Shown: one piece after another, positions 19,100 through 30,619 of the stretch
Numbering within the stretch: position 1 is the first letter of the stretch
How the letters are laid out: every line of letters starts with the position of its first letter
Source: Equus caballus
Taxonomy: Eukaryota; Chordata; Mammalia; Perissodactyla; Equidae
Length of the DNA stretch: 64,000 nucleotides
Direction of reading: 5' to 3'
Assembly (NCBI RefSeq): GCF_041296265.1
Contig: NC_091693.1
Coordinates: 19,344,001-19,408,000, forward strand
Notes under the pieces: generated by a model
Told to the model about the DNA's origin: nothing
The model's database searches: none
Seen by the model: only the letters and a program-made list of their open reading frames with translations
Made by a program: the position numbers and the translations under genes

Positions 19100-19470
19100 G
19101 GACCTAGTGACCTGCTGCTAACTGTGGAAGTGATGAGATATCGCTTCCAAGACTACGTTATAATCAACGAGGACTTCCGTCTTGCTTGCTCTCTTTGATG
19201 AAGCCAGCTGCCATGTTGCAAGCTGCCCTATGAAGAGGTCCCATGGCAAAGAAGTGAGGATGGCCTGTAGCCAACAGTCCTCAGCCCAACATCTCTCAAG
19301 GAACGGCACCTTCCCAACAACCATGTACGCATGCTTCGAAATGGACCCTTCCCCAGTTGGGCATGTAGATGAGATCAGAACCCCAGCTGACACTTTTTCT
19401 TATAGGCTTATGAGAGACACTGAAGCAGAGGACCCAGCTAAGCCACACCCAGGTTCCACCCATAACTTAC
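19100..19470 (+). mobile_element. MLT1-type MaLR LTR fragment
   Basis: TTTGATGAAGCCAGCTGCCA, TGCAAGCTGCCCTATGAAGA and CAGAGGACCCAGCTAAGCCA follow the MLT1 consensus order. Fossil. Confidence 0.7.
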
Positions 19471-19699
19471 ATCTTGTAATAACTTTAAAATATGTATGAA
19501 CTGTATTTTTCTTTGTTAGAAGAATCGTAAAATATCATTTTATCTCTTTTCTCTTGGGATATACATCAAAGAGAAGATTCTACTAGATTCCTTGTCTTAT
19601 AACAACATGTAAGAGATATTTCTTATTACCAGTGGCCCATGGAAGGGCTGTGAGCAGGGGACGGCCAGGGCCAGCTCTGGGTACAGAAAGACCCTCCTA

Positions 19700-19942
19700 G
19701 GGGCCAGCCTAGTGGTGCAGTGGTTAAGTACGTACATTCCACTTCTTGGCAGCCTGGGGTTCACCGGTTCGGATCCCGGGTGCGGACACGGCACTGCTTG
19801 GCATGCCATGCTGTGGTAGGCGTCCCACATATAAAGTAGAGGAAGATGGGCACGGATATTAGCTCAGGGCCAGTCTTCCTCAACAAAAAGAGGAGGACTG
19901 GCAGTAATTAGCTCAGGGCTAATCCTCCTCCTCAAAAAAAAA
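19700..19942 (+). mobile_element. ERE1 SINE
   Basis: Near full-length forward copy. Perfect 13-bp target duplication AAGACCCTCCTAG immediately before the element (from 19688) and after it (19943-19955), so it is probably young. Confidence 0.93.
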
Positions 19943-20054
19943 AAGACCCTCCTAGGTCCACAGAGGGGATGGACAAGAGGGTCTAGGAGTGGGGCTGAGT
20001 AAGAAAGCTCTGTCCAAATGATACAGCTGTCAAGCTGGAGACCCGAGAGCACCC

Positions 20055-20135
20055 ATGAGAACTGTACAACTTTGGCAAGTCCATCCGCCTCTCTGGGCTC
20101 AAGTTTCCTCAGCTGTAAACAGGCCGTAATTATCC
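20055..20135 (+). repeat. MIR SINE fragment
   Basis: CAACTTTGGCAAGTCCATCC and GGCTCAAGTTTCCTCAGCTG then GTAAACAGG: 3' part of a MIR. Confidence 0.55.
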
Positions 20136-20139
20136 TAGG

Positions 20140-20655
20140 TGTATTAGCGATCTATTGCTGTGTAAGAAATTGCCCCCAAACTTAGCAGCTTCAAGCAACA
20201 ATAAACGTTTATCATCTCACACCATTTCTGAGGGTCGGAAATCCATGCGTGGCTTAGCTGGCGGTTCCGGTTTAGGATCTCTCAGGAGGTTGCAGTCAGG
20301 ATGCTGGTGGGGACGGCTGGCATCTGAAGGCTTGACTGGGGCTGCAGGATCTGCTTCCAAGGTGGCTCACTCTCACGGCTGGAGGATCCTTGCCGCACGT
20401 GTTTCTCTGGAGGATGACTGCTTGAGTGTCCTCGCCACAAGGCAGCTGCTTCCTCTAAGGCGAGTGAGCGAAGAGACAGTTAGGCAGAAGCTGCAGTGAC
20501 TTTTATGACCTAACCTAGGAAGTGACACTCTGTCATTTCCACAATATCCTCTTGGTCACACTGGTCAGCCCAACTCACCGTGGGAGGGGACTACACAGGG
20601 ACATGAACACCTGGAGGTGAGAATCACTGGGGACCATCTTGGAGGCAGGCTTCAC
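20140..20655 (-). mobile_element. MLT1-type MaLR LTR
   Basis: Reverse orientation: GATCTATTGCTGTGTAAGAA, CTTGACTGGGGCTGCAGGAT, GGAAGTGACACTCTGTCATT and GGACCATCTTGGAGGCAGGC in the expected order. Fossil. Confidence 0.7.
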
Positions 20656-21451
20656 AGGGTCAGCATCTTTATTATCGTAAGCAATTTGGACTTCAGAATT
20701 ATCTAAAAGGTTTTCTCCCTTCTACTCAACAGCTGTACTGTTTAGACATCTGTGGCTGCATTCAAAGCCCTTTCTTCCCTTCTCTGTAACTAGGGCAGAG
20801 GGCGGGCTAATTCCCTGGGCCGGACTAACAGACACAGATGAAGCCAGCTCCAAAGCTAACAGGAAACACTATTCTCCCAAGGACATGCTTAAAACAGAGA
20901 AACTTTGTTCTCTAAAATCATAAAGTGTTGGACATTCTATCAGTAAAAATGAAACATCCCACTCTTGCCTGTAGGATCTAAGTCATTTGATCCAGAGTAG
21001 CATCCTGGATTTTCAACCCGGTGCACAGTTTCAGATAAAGGGTTTCTGGACCCGACACTCCACATCTACATTCATCTTGTAGTTTCCGAGGATCCAGGAC
21101 CCTGGTTCCTCTCCACAGTCCGCACCTGACGTTGCCCCTGCCTCGCTTCCAGCCTAACATTTGGTTGTCACTTAAACTCCATTCTTCCTCCAAATCCTGT
21201 AATAACCCTACTTTCTCCTTTGTTTTTCAAGATGCCCCAGGGTTTCTCTGTGGTGTGGCCTTCATCATCGCAATGGGTCAATAAACTTGACTTTGTCAGA
21301 CTATGTTCCTGGCAGTGTTACACTGATGGACTAGGACATCTATAATCTTCAAGTGCCAGGGCTCCCAGCGACACTCGGGACAGAGCTCCTTTCTCTTATA
21401 TGTCCAAACCCTTTATCATCTGACCCCAGCCTATTTTTCTGATCTGAGTTC

Positions 21452-21676
21452 TTTTTTTTTCTTATAAAGATTTTATTTTTCCTTTTTCTCCCCGAAGCCC
21501 CCAGGTACATAGTTGTGTAGTTTTAGTTGTGGGTCCTTCTAGTTGTGGCATGCAGGATGCCACCTCAGCATCGCTTGATGAGCGGTGCCATGGCTGCACC
21601 CAGGATCCAAACCCTGGAAACTCTGGGCCGCCAAAGCGGAGCACGGGAACTTAACCACTCAGCCACGGGGCGGCCC
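21452..21676 (-). mobile_element. ERE2 SINE
   Basis: Reverse ERE2 with TTCTCCCCGAAGCCCCCAGG and inverted head CAGCCACGGGGCGGCCC. Target duplication CTGAGTTC at 21444-21451 and 21677-21684. Confidence 0.92.
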
Positions 21677-21694
21677 CTGAGTTCCTTTTTATTA

Positions 21695-21965
21695 TTATCA
21701 TTTTCTTTTAGGGTAGATATAATAATTTCCATACTGTAAAGTGCACGTCTTATGCATACAGCTGAGTGACTTTTTACGTGTTTCTACCCAAGTCATCACC
21801 ACCCAGATCAAGATATGGCACAGTTCAGCCACCCCAGGAACCTCCTTTGGGGACCCTCCTGGTGCATACCTTGCCAATCTATCACGGTAGATTAGTTTTG
21901 CCACCTTTTCAACTTCAGATTCCTTTTACTTTCACTCACACATACCTATTCATAGGCTTTAGTCA
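21695..21965 (-). repeat. L1M LINE fragment
   Basis: TACTGTAAAGTGCACGTCTT, GTCATCACCACCCAGATCAA and CACCCCAGGAACCTCCTTTG resemble an old L1 3' segment in reverse. Confidence 0.5.
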
Positions 21966-22129
21966 TCGGAAATGCCCTGCCCCAGTGAATGCCATTTGGG
22001 GCCTATAGTGTTCCTCTTTGATGGGCACTGGCTGTTCCTTCCGCCCTGGGAGGGCTCAGATCCCACCCGAAACTTCTGACAACGTTGCACGAATGAATGA
22101 ATGAAGGAAGGAAGGAAAGTCACAGCGGC

Positions 22130-22480
22130 GACGGAATGGGCGCCCCGGCGGGAGGGCGCCACGACCGGTTCCTGCCGGGAAGCACCGATCGGACAGTCAC
22201 GTGACAGGGGCCGCGCCCCCCCGGCAGGTGCGGCAGGTGAGGTCACGTGACCGGGCGGCCGTGCGGGGCGCGGCCATTTTGCGGGGCGGTCACGTGAGAG
22301 ACGCACGTTCCGCGGGGCGCTCACGTGACTGGGGGCGTGCTGCGGCCGCCCGGGCGGACCCGGCGAGAGGCGGCGGCGGGAGCGGCGGTGATGGACGGGT
22401 CCGGGGAGCAACCCAGAGGCGGGGGTGAGGCGGGAGGCAGACGGGCGGGAGGAGGGCGAGCCCCCTCGCCGCCGGCCCCC
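22130..22480 (+). promoter_or_regulatory. BAX: BAX CpG-rich promoter with four CACGTG boxes
   Basis: A CpG-dense block directly upstream of and including exon 1. GTCACGTGAC occurs at 22196-22205 and 22242-22251, GTCACGTGAG at 22289-22298 and TCACGTGACT at 22321-22330. CACGTG E-boxes are known in the human BAX promoter as MYC-responsive elements; the flanking GTCA...TGAC form also suits USF and TFE/MITF factors. No TATA box is seen. A small GAAT/GAAG simple repeat lies at 22093-22119. Confidence 0.75.
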
Positions 22481-25400
22481 CGATCCGTCCCGCCGGCCCG
22501 GGGCCGCGCGATCTCCAAGCACTCCCGGGCAGAAACTCCCGGATCCGGCGCTGCCAGCCAGCAGCCCCCTCCCTCCCCGGGGGTCCCCGGCTCTTTGGCC
22601 TCCGCGCCCCGATCCCTTCCTGCCTGGCGAGCTCGGACCCCCGAGAAGCTGCAGACCCCACAATCAAAGCCCCCGGGCAGGCCCGGGCTTGTCGCCGGCA
22701 CCACTTCCTGGTGGGAGGGGCGGGTCCTCCCCTCTGCCCCCTCAGGCCAGGGGTCTGGATGCTTAAAGTGTTCCCTCAGCCTCCTCCCCCGGAAGAATGT
22801 AGGTTACAAGCCCAGGCTTCCTGCCCTTCCTCCATCAGGGACTCAGTTGTCTGAGCCCCCCAGGCACTTGGTCCAGGGGGACCCGGAAATGCAGGGCCCC
22901 CTAGCGTTGTCCTCCCTCAGGGATCATGAGCCACCTCAGTTCCCTGGTTCCCCTAGGACCCAAGAGTCCAGGCACCTCTTCCCTCCTTTCTCCTCTAGGG
23001 CCCACCAGCTCTGAGCAGATCATGAAGACAGGGGCCCTTTTGCTTCAGGGGTGAGTCTGAGGCCTGATTATCGCGGAGCGGATTGGAGGAGCGATGCCCC
23101 ATTCTGATTCTGCACCCTCCCCCGCTCCATTCCCACTCCAGTTTCATCCAGGATCGCGCGGGGCGGATGGGGGGAGACACACCCGAGCTGGGCCTGGAGG
23201 AGGTGCCCCAGGATGCGTCCACCAAGAAGCTGAGCGAGTGTCTCAAGCGCATCGGAGATGAGCTGGACAGTAACATGGAGCTGCAGAGGTGTGGCCCCTG
23301 GGACCCAGGAGTCCCAGCTCCCGACCCCTCTTCCCCTCGGAGCCTGAAGTCCAGGCTCACAGCCCCCTTTACCCTCAGACCCAGGGGTCCAGGGCCCCGC
23401 TGCTCAGTTCAGCACTCTGGACTCCCAGCCCTCCCTCCCCACCCCCCTAGGATCTTGAAACCCTCCTTCATGGAGCCATCTTCCCCACTTTCCTACATGT
23501 CCCCCTGTCCCTTTTGCCCCGTGCTGGCCTCTTGCTTTTCGCTTCAGCCTGGCTTGGGCCTTAGTTTCCTTATGTTTGGTAGAGGGTGGATGCCAGGGTG
23601 TCCACACTGCCTGGCCCTCCCTCCCCAGCACTGGCTTTCCTCTTTCCTGCAGGATGATTGCGGCCGTGGACACGGACTCCCCCCGCGAGGTCTTTTTCCG
23701 AGTGGCAGCTGAGATGTTTTCCGACGGCAACTTCAACTGGGGCCGGGTTGTTGCCCTTTTCTACTTTGCCAGCAAATTGGTGCTCAAGGTGGGCGGCTGC
23801 AGGGCGACGAGCCCAGGGAGGCGTCCCTCCGGCCTCTGAGAACCTGGGGGTCGTGAGGTCCACCCCTGTGGCAGCCCAGGAACCAGAGGGAATGGAGAGA
23901 GATGGTTATGGGCCGATTGCTCCTTCCTTCATTTATTCATTCAACAAACATTTATGGAGCCTACTATGTGCCTGATCTATACTCAGCACCCAGGATGCAG
24001 CACTGAACAAAGCAGGCTAGGTTCCTGCTCTCCTGGCGCTCATGTCGTGTGATAAGTGCTGAGAGAAGTAAACTAGGGTGATGTGATTGTGTGTGGTGGT
24101 CAGGAAAGACTTCTAAGAGGAGGTGACCTTAAAGCCAAAGTTGGAATGACAAGAAAGATGCAGTCATATATGAGGATCGGGGGAAAGGCATCTGGTAGAG
24201 GGCACAGCAAGTGCAAAGGCCCTGAGGTAGGACCAAGCCTGGTGTGTTGAGGGCAGTGAGGGAGCCCGTGTGGTTAGAACAGAGCGAGGAGGGGGAAGGG
24301 GTGGGAGATGAGGGCAGATGGCAAGGGGTTTCTTGGGTCACTGTAAAGACTTTAGCTTTACTCTGAGTCAGACGGGAGTGACTGGCTGGTGTGAAACAGG
24401 AGAGTGACTTAGAAATTTAAAACATTATGCTAGCAGGTAGAGCACAAAATTAATTGTAGAGTCTAGATTGCTGGTATGTGGCTGTTGACTGTGGAATTCT
24501 TTTAACTTTTCTCTGAAAATTCTCATGATAAAATATTGGGGGACGGGAAGCCCAACAAATTGTTCTGGGCATTGTAGGTAGAAAAAGGGATTATGGGGCA
24601 CAGGGCAAAGGCTGGGCAGCTGGTGAGGGGGCACCTGTAAGAGTCCTGGCGAACGATGGCTGACCTGGACTCAGGTGGTAGCTGTGGAGGTGGGGAAGGA
24701 GGTTTCTTGATGTGTTTGGCAAAACCGAGCTAATGAGGCTTGAATGTTGTGCGTCAGGGGACAGGAGTCAGGGTGATGGTGGGGCTGCATATGGAGCTGG
24801 GGACAACAGGGGAGAAGCAGCCCAATAAAAGGGTGGGAAGGGCAAGTTCAGGGAGCTAGAGAGAGGTCATGGGTAAGGGAGGTGTCAGGTCTTACCTGGT
24901 CTGGAGTCAGAAAAGCCCTCTCTGGGGAAGTGACATTAGACCTGAGCTCTGCAGAATGAATGAAAATTCGCTTAGCTGAGGCCTGTTTAGGCAGAAGACT
25001 CGGCATGTGCAAAGGTCCTGAGGCAGGGAAGAGTCTGGTGGGAATGAAGACATGGAAGAAGGTCAATGAGGCACAGCAAAGAAGTGGAAAATTGGAATGT
25101 GATCGAGTCAGAGCCTTCACACAGGGCCTCATGGGCTGAGCTCTGCCTTTTGGTCTTTATCCCCAGGGGTACTGGGGAGCCATGGAAGGTTTGTGAGCAG
25201 GGCAGCTGAAAGCGATGAGATCCAGTTTACAGTTTACAAAGCTCATTCTGATTAAGTGGAAAAGAGACTGCAGGGGGGGCAAGAGGGGAGGCAGAGAGTG
25301 GAGAAAGGAGGCTTGGGGCCACTGTCCCCAGACAAGGAAGACAAGGCTGAGTCCCTAAGTCCCACCCCACTCCCCGCAGGCCCTGTGCACCAAGGTGCCC

Positions 25401-25895
25401 GAGCTGATCAGGACCATCATGGGCTGGACACTGGACTTCCTTCGAGAGCGGCTGCTGGGCTGGATCCAGGACCAGGGTGGTTGGGTGAGGCCTCTGGGAC
25501 CCCTGAGCCCACCACCGAGCTGCCCCCTCCCTATTTCTAGATCATCAGATGTCACCTATAAAGCATTTCCTCACATGTCTGATCCATCCCCCCCCCACCG
25601 TTCATTGGGCACCCACTGACCTCTCTGTGACCTCTGACCTCCCGCTGACCCTTGACCTAACTAGTGCCTTCTGGCCTCCTTGGTGCCTCCCCTTCCTCTG
25701 GAGTCCCTCAAGTCTTCTTTAGTACCTGGTCACGCCCTCTGACCCCTCTCCCTTGCTGATCCCTGAAGTGACTGCTGTCCCTGTCCCCAGGACGGCCTCC
25801 TCTCCGACTTTGGGTCACCCACGTGGCAGACAGTGACCATCTTCGTGGCCGGAGTGCTCACCGCCTCGCTCACCATCTGGAAGAAGATGGGCTGA
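22391..25895 (+). CDS. BAX: Apoptosis regulator BAX (6 exons)
   Basis: Pro-apoptotic BCL-2 family effector. It is cytosolic in healthy cells and inserts into the outer mitochondrial membrane to form pores that release cytochrome c. CDS exons: 22391-22424, 22999-23050, 23142-23288, 23653-23788, 25380-25484, 25791-25895; all junctions GT-AG, total 192 codons as in the human alpha isoform. Visible parts: N-terminus [14 protein letters not shown]3 helix [13 protein letters not shown] at residues about 59-71; BH1 around [18 protein letters not shown]2 around [14 protein letters not shown]-terminal membrane anchor [16 protein letters not shown] ending KKMG. The exon 3 guanine run after ATG is six long (23169-23174), against eight in human. 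Intron 4 is enlarged by L2 LINE sequence. Confidence 0.98.
23925..24420 (+). repeat. L2 LINE fragment in BAX intron 4
   Basis: TTCATTTATTCATTCAACAA, TATGGAGCCTACTATGTGCC, GGTTCCTGCTCTCCTGGCGC and GCAAGTGCAAAGGCCCTGAG follow the L2 3' consensus. Confidence 0.75.
24830..25255 (+). repeat. Second L2 LINE fragment in BAX intron 4
   Basis: GCATGTGCAAAGGTCCTGAG, GCAGGGAAGAGTCTGGTGGG and TTTGGTCTTTATCCCCAGGG again match the L2 3' region. It overlaps in content with the copy at 23925-24420, so the two may be halves of one rearranged L2 or separate insertions. Confidence 0.6.
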
Positions 25896-25989
25896 GGCCA
25901 CCAGCTGCCTTGGACTGTGACTCTTCTGCATAAATTATGGCGTTTTGCTGGGAGGGGCGGGGATGGGGGCAATTTTCTTACTTTTGTAA

Positions 25990-26028
25990 TTATGGGGGGG
26001 TGGGGGGGTGGCCTCGGGGGGCAATAAA
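25990..26028 (+). terminator. BAX: BAX poly(A) signal preceded by a G-run cluster
   Basis: AATAAA at 26023-26028. Just upstream, 25994-26021 holds three G-runs of six or more with short loops, which could fold as a G-quadruplex in the mRNA next to the poly(A) signal. The signal is seen; the structure is inferred. Confidence 0.8.
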
Positions 26029-26639
26029 CCTCCTTGGGCCACACTTCAGCGTCTGAGTCACTGGCGCACTCCCTGACTGTCGCAGGGGACCCAGCTTCAC
26101 GTGCTGACACAGCTTTTTCTGAGGGTGCCCAGCGCCCTCTGTGGGTGCTCACCCTTCCCAGGGCCCCGGAAGCAACTCAGGTCACATGTGGCAGCTCTGG
26201 GGCGTTGTGCTGGAGGCAGCACTGGGCCAGGCCTGAGCCCAGGGGTGTGGGGGGAGAAGAGGGCAGCAGGGTGCCGAGCAGGCCTCCTGGGCCTGGGGAA
26301 CTAGGGCCTGGAAGCTTCCACCAGATGGGACCACAGGAAGTTGCACTTTACTAAAGTGGAGAAGCGCAGAGCCAAGGGGAGGGGAACTTGGGAGGTGCTG
26401 GGGAGGGCGCTGGGGCCCCGTGGGGAAGTTACTGGAGGTCCGAAGGCTGAGGGGGCTGGGACCAGAGGGTCCAAGGGAGAGGATGAGGCCCAAGACTGCT
26501 GTGGGGGAGAAGGGGGGCAGGGAGCTGGGGTCTGGCCCAGGAACTGGGTGGGGCCCCCCAGGAGAGGAGCCGGCCCCAGGAAGATGTTGAGCTCAGAAAG
26601 GGGCCTGGCAGATTTAGAGACAAGCAACCAGAATGAGAT

Positions 26640-27040
26640 CACTCAGAGTCAGTCTGTTGTCCCCTCTCCCTGGGTCCCTGTCCCCTTCTCCCTGGGTCTC
26701 TGTTCCCCTCTTCTCTCTGGATCCCTGTCCCCCTGTTTGGAGTCTCTTTCCCTCTCTCTCTGGGTCCCTGTCTCCCTCTCCTCCGTGGGTCTCTATCCCC
26801 CTCTCCTCTCTGGGTTCCTGTCCCCCTCTCTTTGCGTCCCTGTCCCCGTTTGGAGTCTCTTTCCCCCCCTCTCTGGGTCCCTGTCCCCCTCTTCTCTCTG
26901 GATCCCTGTCCCCCTGTTCGAAGTCTCTTTTCCTCTCTCTCTGGGTCCCTGTCCCTCTCTCTCTGGGCCCCTGTCCCCCTCTCTCTGAGTCTCTGTCCCC
27001 CTCTTCTTTCTGGGTCTGTCTTCCCCCATGTCCCGCGATC
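26640..27040. repeat. Pyrimidine-rich minisatellite between BAX and FTL
   Basis: Tandem copies of a CTCTCTGGGTCCCTGTCCCC-type unit (about 24-34 bp). A longer-range repeat is visible: the CTGGATCCCTGTCCCCCTGT block at about 26717 recurs about 181 bp later, near 26898. The + strand is almost pure C/T with GGG(T/A) punctuation. Long open frames cross it on both strands only because the unit lacks stops; I see no gene. Confidence 0.85.
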
Positions 27041-27546
27041 TCCCCCAAACCCCATCTCTGTCCATCCTTCAGATCATCTTTGTCGCACCCGTTCCTCATT
27101 GCTCTCCCTCCCCCTGTGAGCACTTTCCAAGTCACCTCTCCACCTGTGGGACGTGCCTGAGGCTAAAGGTCTTCAGGATGGAGTGAGAGATTTGGTGAAA
27201 GAGTAACCCACAGAGCCTGGTGACCATGTACCTGGGGCAATCGCCCCTCCCCCAGAGACACCAAGTCCGGGGAGAGATGTCAAACAGCTAAGATAGCAGT
27301 GAGGGGAGGGGACAAGATGGCCACAGGCAGGAGCCCAGAGAAAAGACCAAGGGAACTAAAAAGACAGAAAGACGCGGGGACAAAGCACTGAAGACGGCAC
27401 CTTGGGGGAGGGGAACAGACTTGGCTCTGAGCCCGGTCTAGCGCCCGGGGGCCCAGCCAGAGAGCAGGCAGCCCCCCCAGAGATGAGGTCAGCGTGTGCC
27501 CACTCCGCCCCCGGGTCCCAGCCCCTTCCTGCAGCTGAGTTCAGCA

Positions 27547-27556
27547 TGACTCAGCA
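27547..27556 (+). promoter_or_regulatory. FTL: Antioxidant-response/MARE-type site upstream of FTL
   Basis: TGACTCAGCA, preceded by TCAGCA, lies about 1.5 kb upstream of the FTL start. The same TCAGCATGACTCAGCA arrangement is, as I recall, the NRF2/BACH1-responsive element upstream of human FTL. The match is seen; activity is inferred. Confidence 0.6.
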
Positions 27557-28029
27557 CGGCTGCTCGCCTGGCCATGGACACCCCTTGAGGACCCCGGACA
27601 ACCGCCTGGCCCAGCATCCCCTTGGTCAGCAGGGACCCCGCCTGGGCAGCTAGGAGTGGCTCCTCTGCCAAGCAGGCCCTGACCTCCCCCCAACGCCAGC
27701 GGCTTCAGCTTCGCTGCCCCAGCCCGCTGGTGGCCTCCATGAGGGCACTCCATAAGGCCAAGTTTCTGTCTTTATGTCTGTCTCCCCCTCAACTACGGGG
27801 AGCTCCCAGAGAGCGGGGATGTGGTTTGAGCAGCTCTGGCCTCCGGCCACCAGCCTGGACCTGGCACACTTTAAAAACGCCCATCGGTCGAAGACAGACA
27901 CCCTGTCCACAAGTCCCCAGACCCTCCTTGTTTCCCCAGGACCCAGGCTGTTCTGGGTGTCCTTGAAGGGCAGGTGTCACGCAGGACAGGGACAGCTTCA
28001 GAGAGAGTGCTTCAAAGCCAAATAGAGTT

Positions 28030-28790
28030 CCCAGAGTCTCCAGCTGCCTTCGAAAGAGTCCTCAGGAAACGCAGCCTCAGCGACACCCCAAAGCGCCAGT
28101 GTCATTGTACGCCTCCCCTTTTCTGCTCCCAGAAAAACAGTGCACCCCTGAAATAGCCCCAAGGCATTCCAAGTGGCTCAGACAGTATTTGAAGGGCTCC
28201 AAAGGGCTCTCCAAGACCGCTTACTTAAAAAAGCCCCTACTAGGCTTCCAGAAGCATGTGTTTCCCACTCCCCGGGGCTGAACCGCAAGGCTTTCCAACA
28301 ACTATCCTTTTAATCCAGCAGATCACCACAAAGGCTTAAAAACCTCTCCTGGGAAGGCTCCAGGAAAACACAGACTTCCACTGCGAACTCCAAGGCTCCA
28401 GAAACGCCCCCACTTGTGAGCGAACCGCAGGGCTCCAGGGCCCCCCTCCCACCCATCTCCCAGAGAGATCCCCAAGGTTCCAGAACTATCATCTCATCGC
28501 CTTCCAAACTTTCCAATGATCCGGCGACCCCTTAGCTCCCAGAGCAAACCTCAGTCATCTGGAGGACTCTGCACCTCTGAGCAACCCGAGGGCTCCAGAA
28601 CAGTCCATACTCTCGGAACACAACCCCAGAATCCAACCTACTTTCCTGAGACACCCCCAGGACCCCAGCATCATCATTTTCCCAGTGTCCCCAGGGGTTC
28701 TAGGGTCCCCACTAGTCTTCCACCTACCAGAGAGACCCCCAGAATCCCGTGACTTCCCAGAATCAGCCCCAGGACCTTGGCCTCCCGCGC
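28030..28790. repeat. Degenerate short tandem repeat upstream of FTL
   Basis: A word close to AAGGCTCCAGAA recurs at about 28190, 28241, 28288, 28351, 28390, 28431, 28472 and 28589, giving an irregular 40-50-bp period. The repeat is old and diverged and runs up to the FTL promoter. Confidence 0.5.
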
Positions 28791-28839
28791 AACTCCCCAC
28801 CCCCCAATTCCTCATTTCACAACAACCTCGCGCTACAGT

Positions 28840-30439
<1,600 letters not shown>

Positions 30440-30587
30440 GAGCCTCCGGAGTCCAGCGGCCTTTGAGGGGGCCCCTTTGGTATCCCCCTGGCGTCAGAGC
30501 TTCTGCCTGAGCCTCTCCCTGCAGCCACTAGAGATAGCTTTTTAACTAGCCTGGAGCCTTCTGCCCAAGCCTGGACCAAATGGAAAC

Positions 30588-30593
30588 AATAAA
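30588..30593 (+). terminator. FTL: FTL poly(A) signal
   Basis: AATAAA about 150 bp after the stop, followed by a GT-rich stretch (GGTTGTGTGTGTCTGTGTGG) that fits a downstream cleavage element. Confidence 0.9.
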
Positions 30594-30619
30594 GCTTTTT
30601 CCAGCAGCTGGTGGTTGTG

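Noticed and set aside
21959-22704. Open frames of 125-234 codons on the minus strand over the BAX promoter
   Set aside because: Arg/Gly/Pro-rich translation of a CpG island; such frames are expected from GC content alone.
22990-23290. Alternative BAX start in exon 2 or 3
   Set aside because: The exon 1 ATG joins in frame through GT-AG introns to give the exact 192-residue family length.
26341-27160. Long open frames (170-215 codons) on both strands between BAX and FTL
   Set aside because: They consist of the minisatellite unit translated in several frames; composition is repetitive and no start context, splice site or homology supports a gene.
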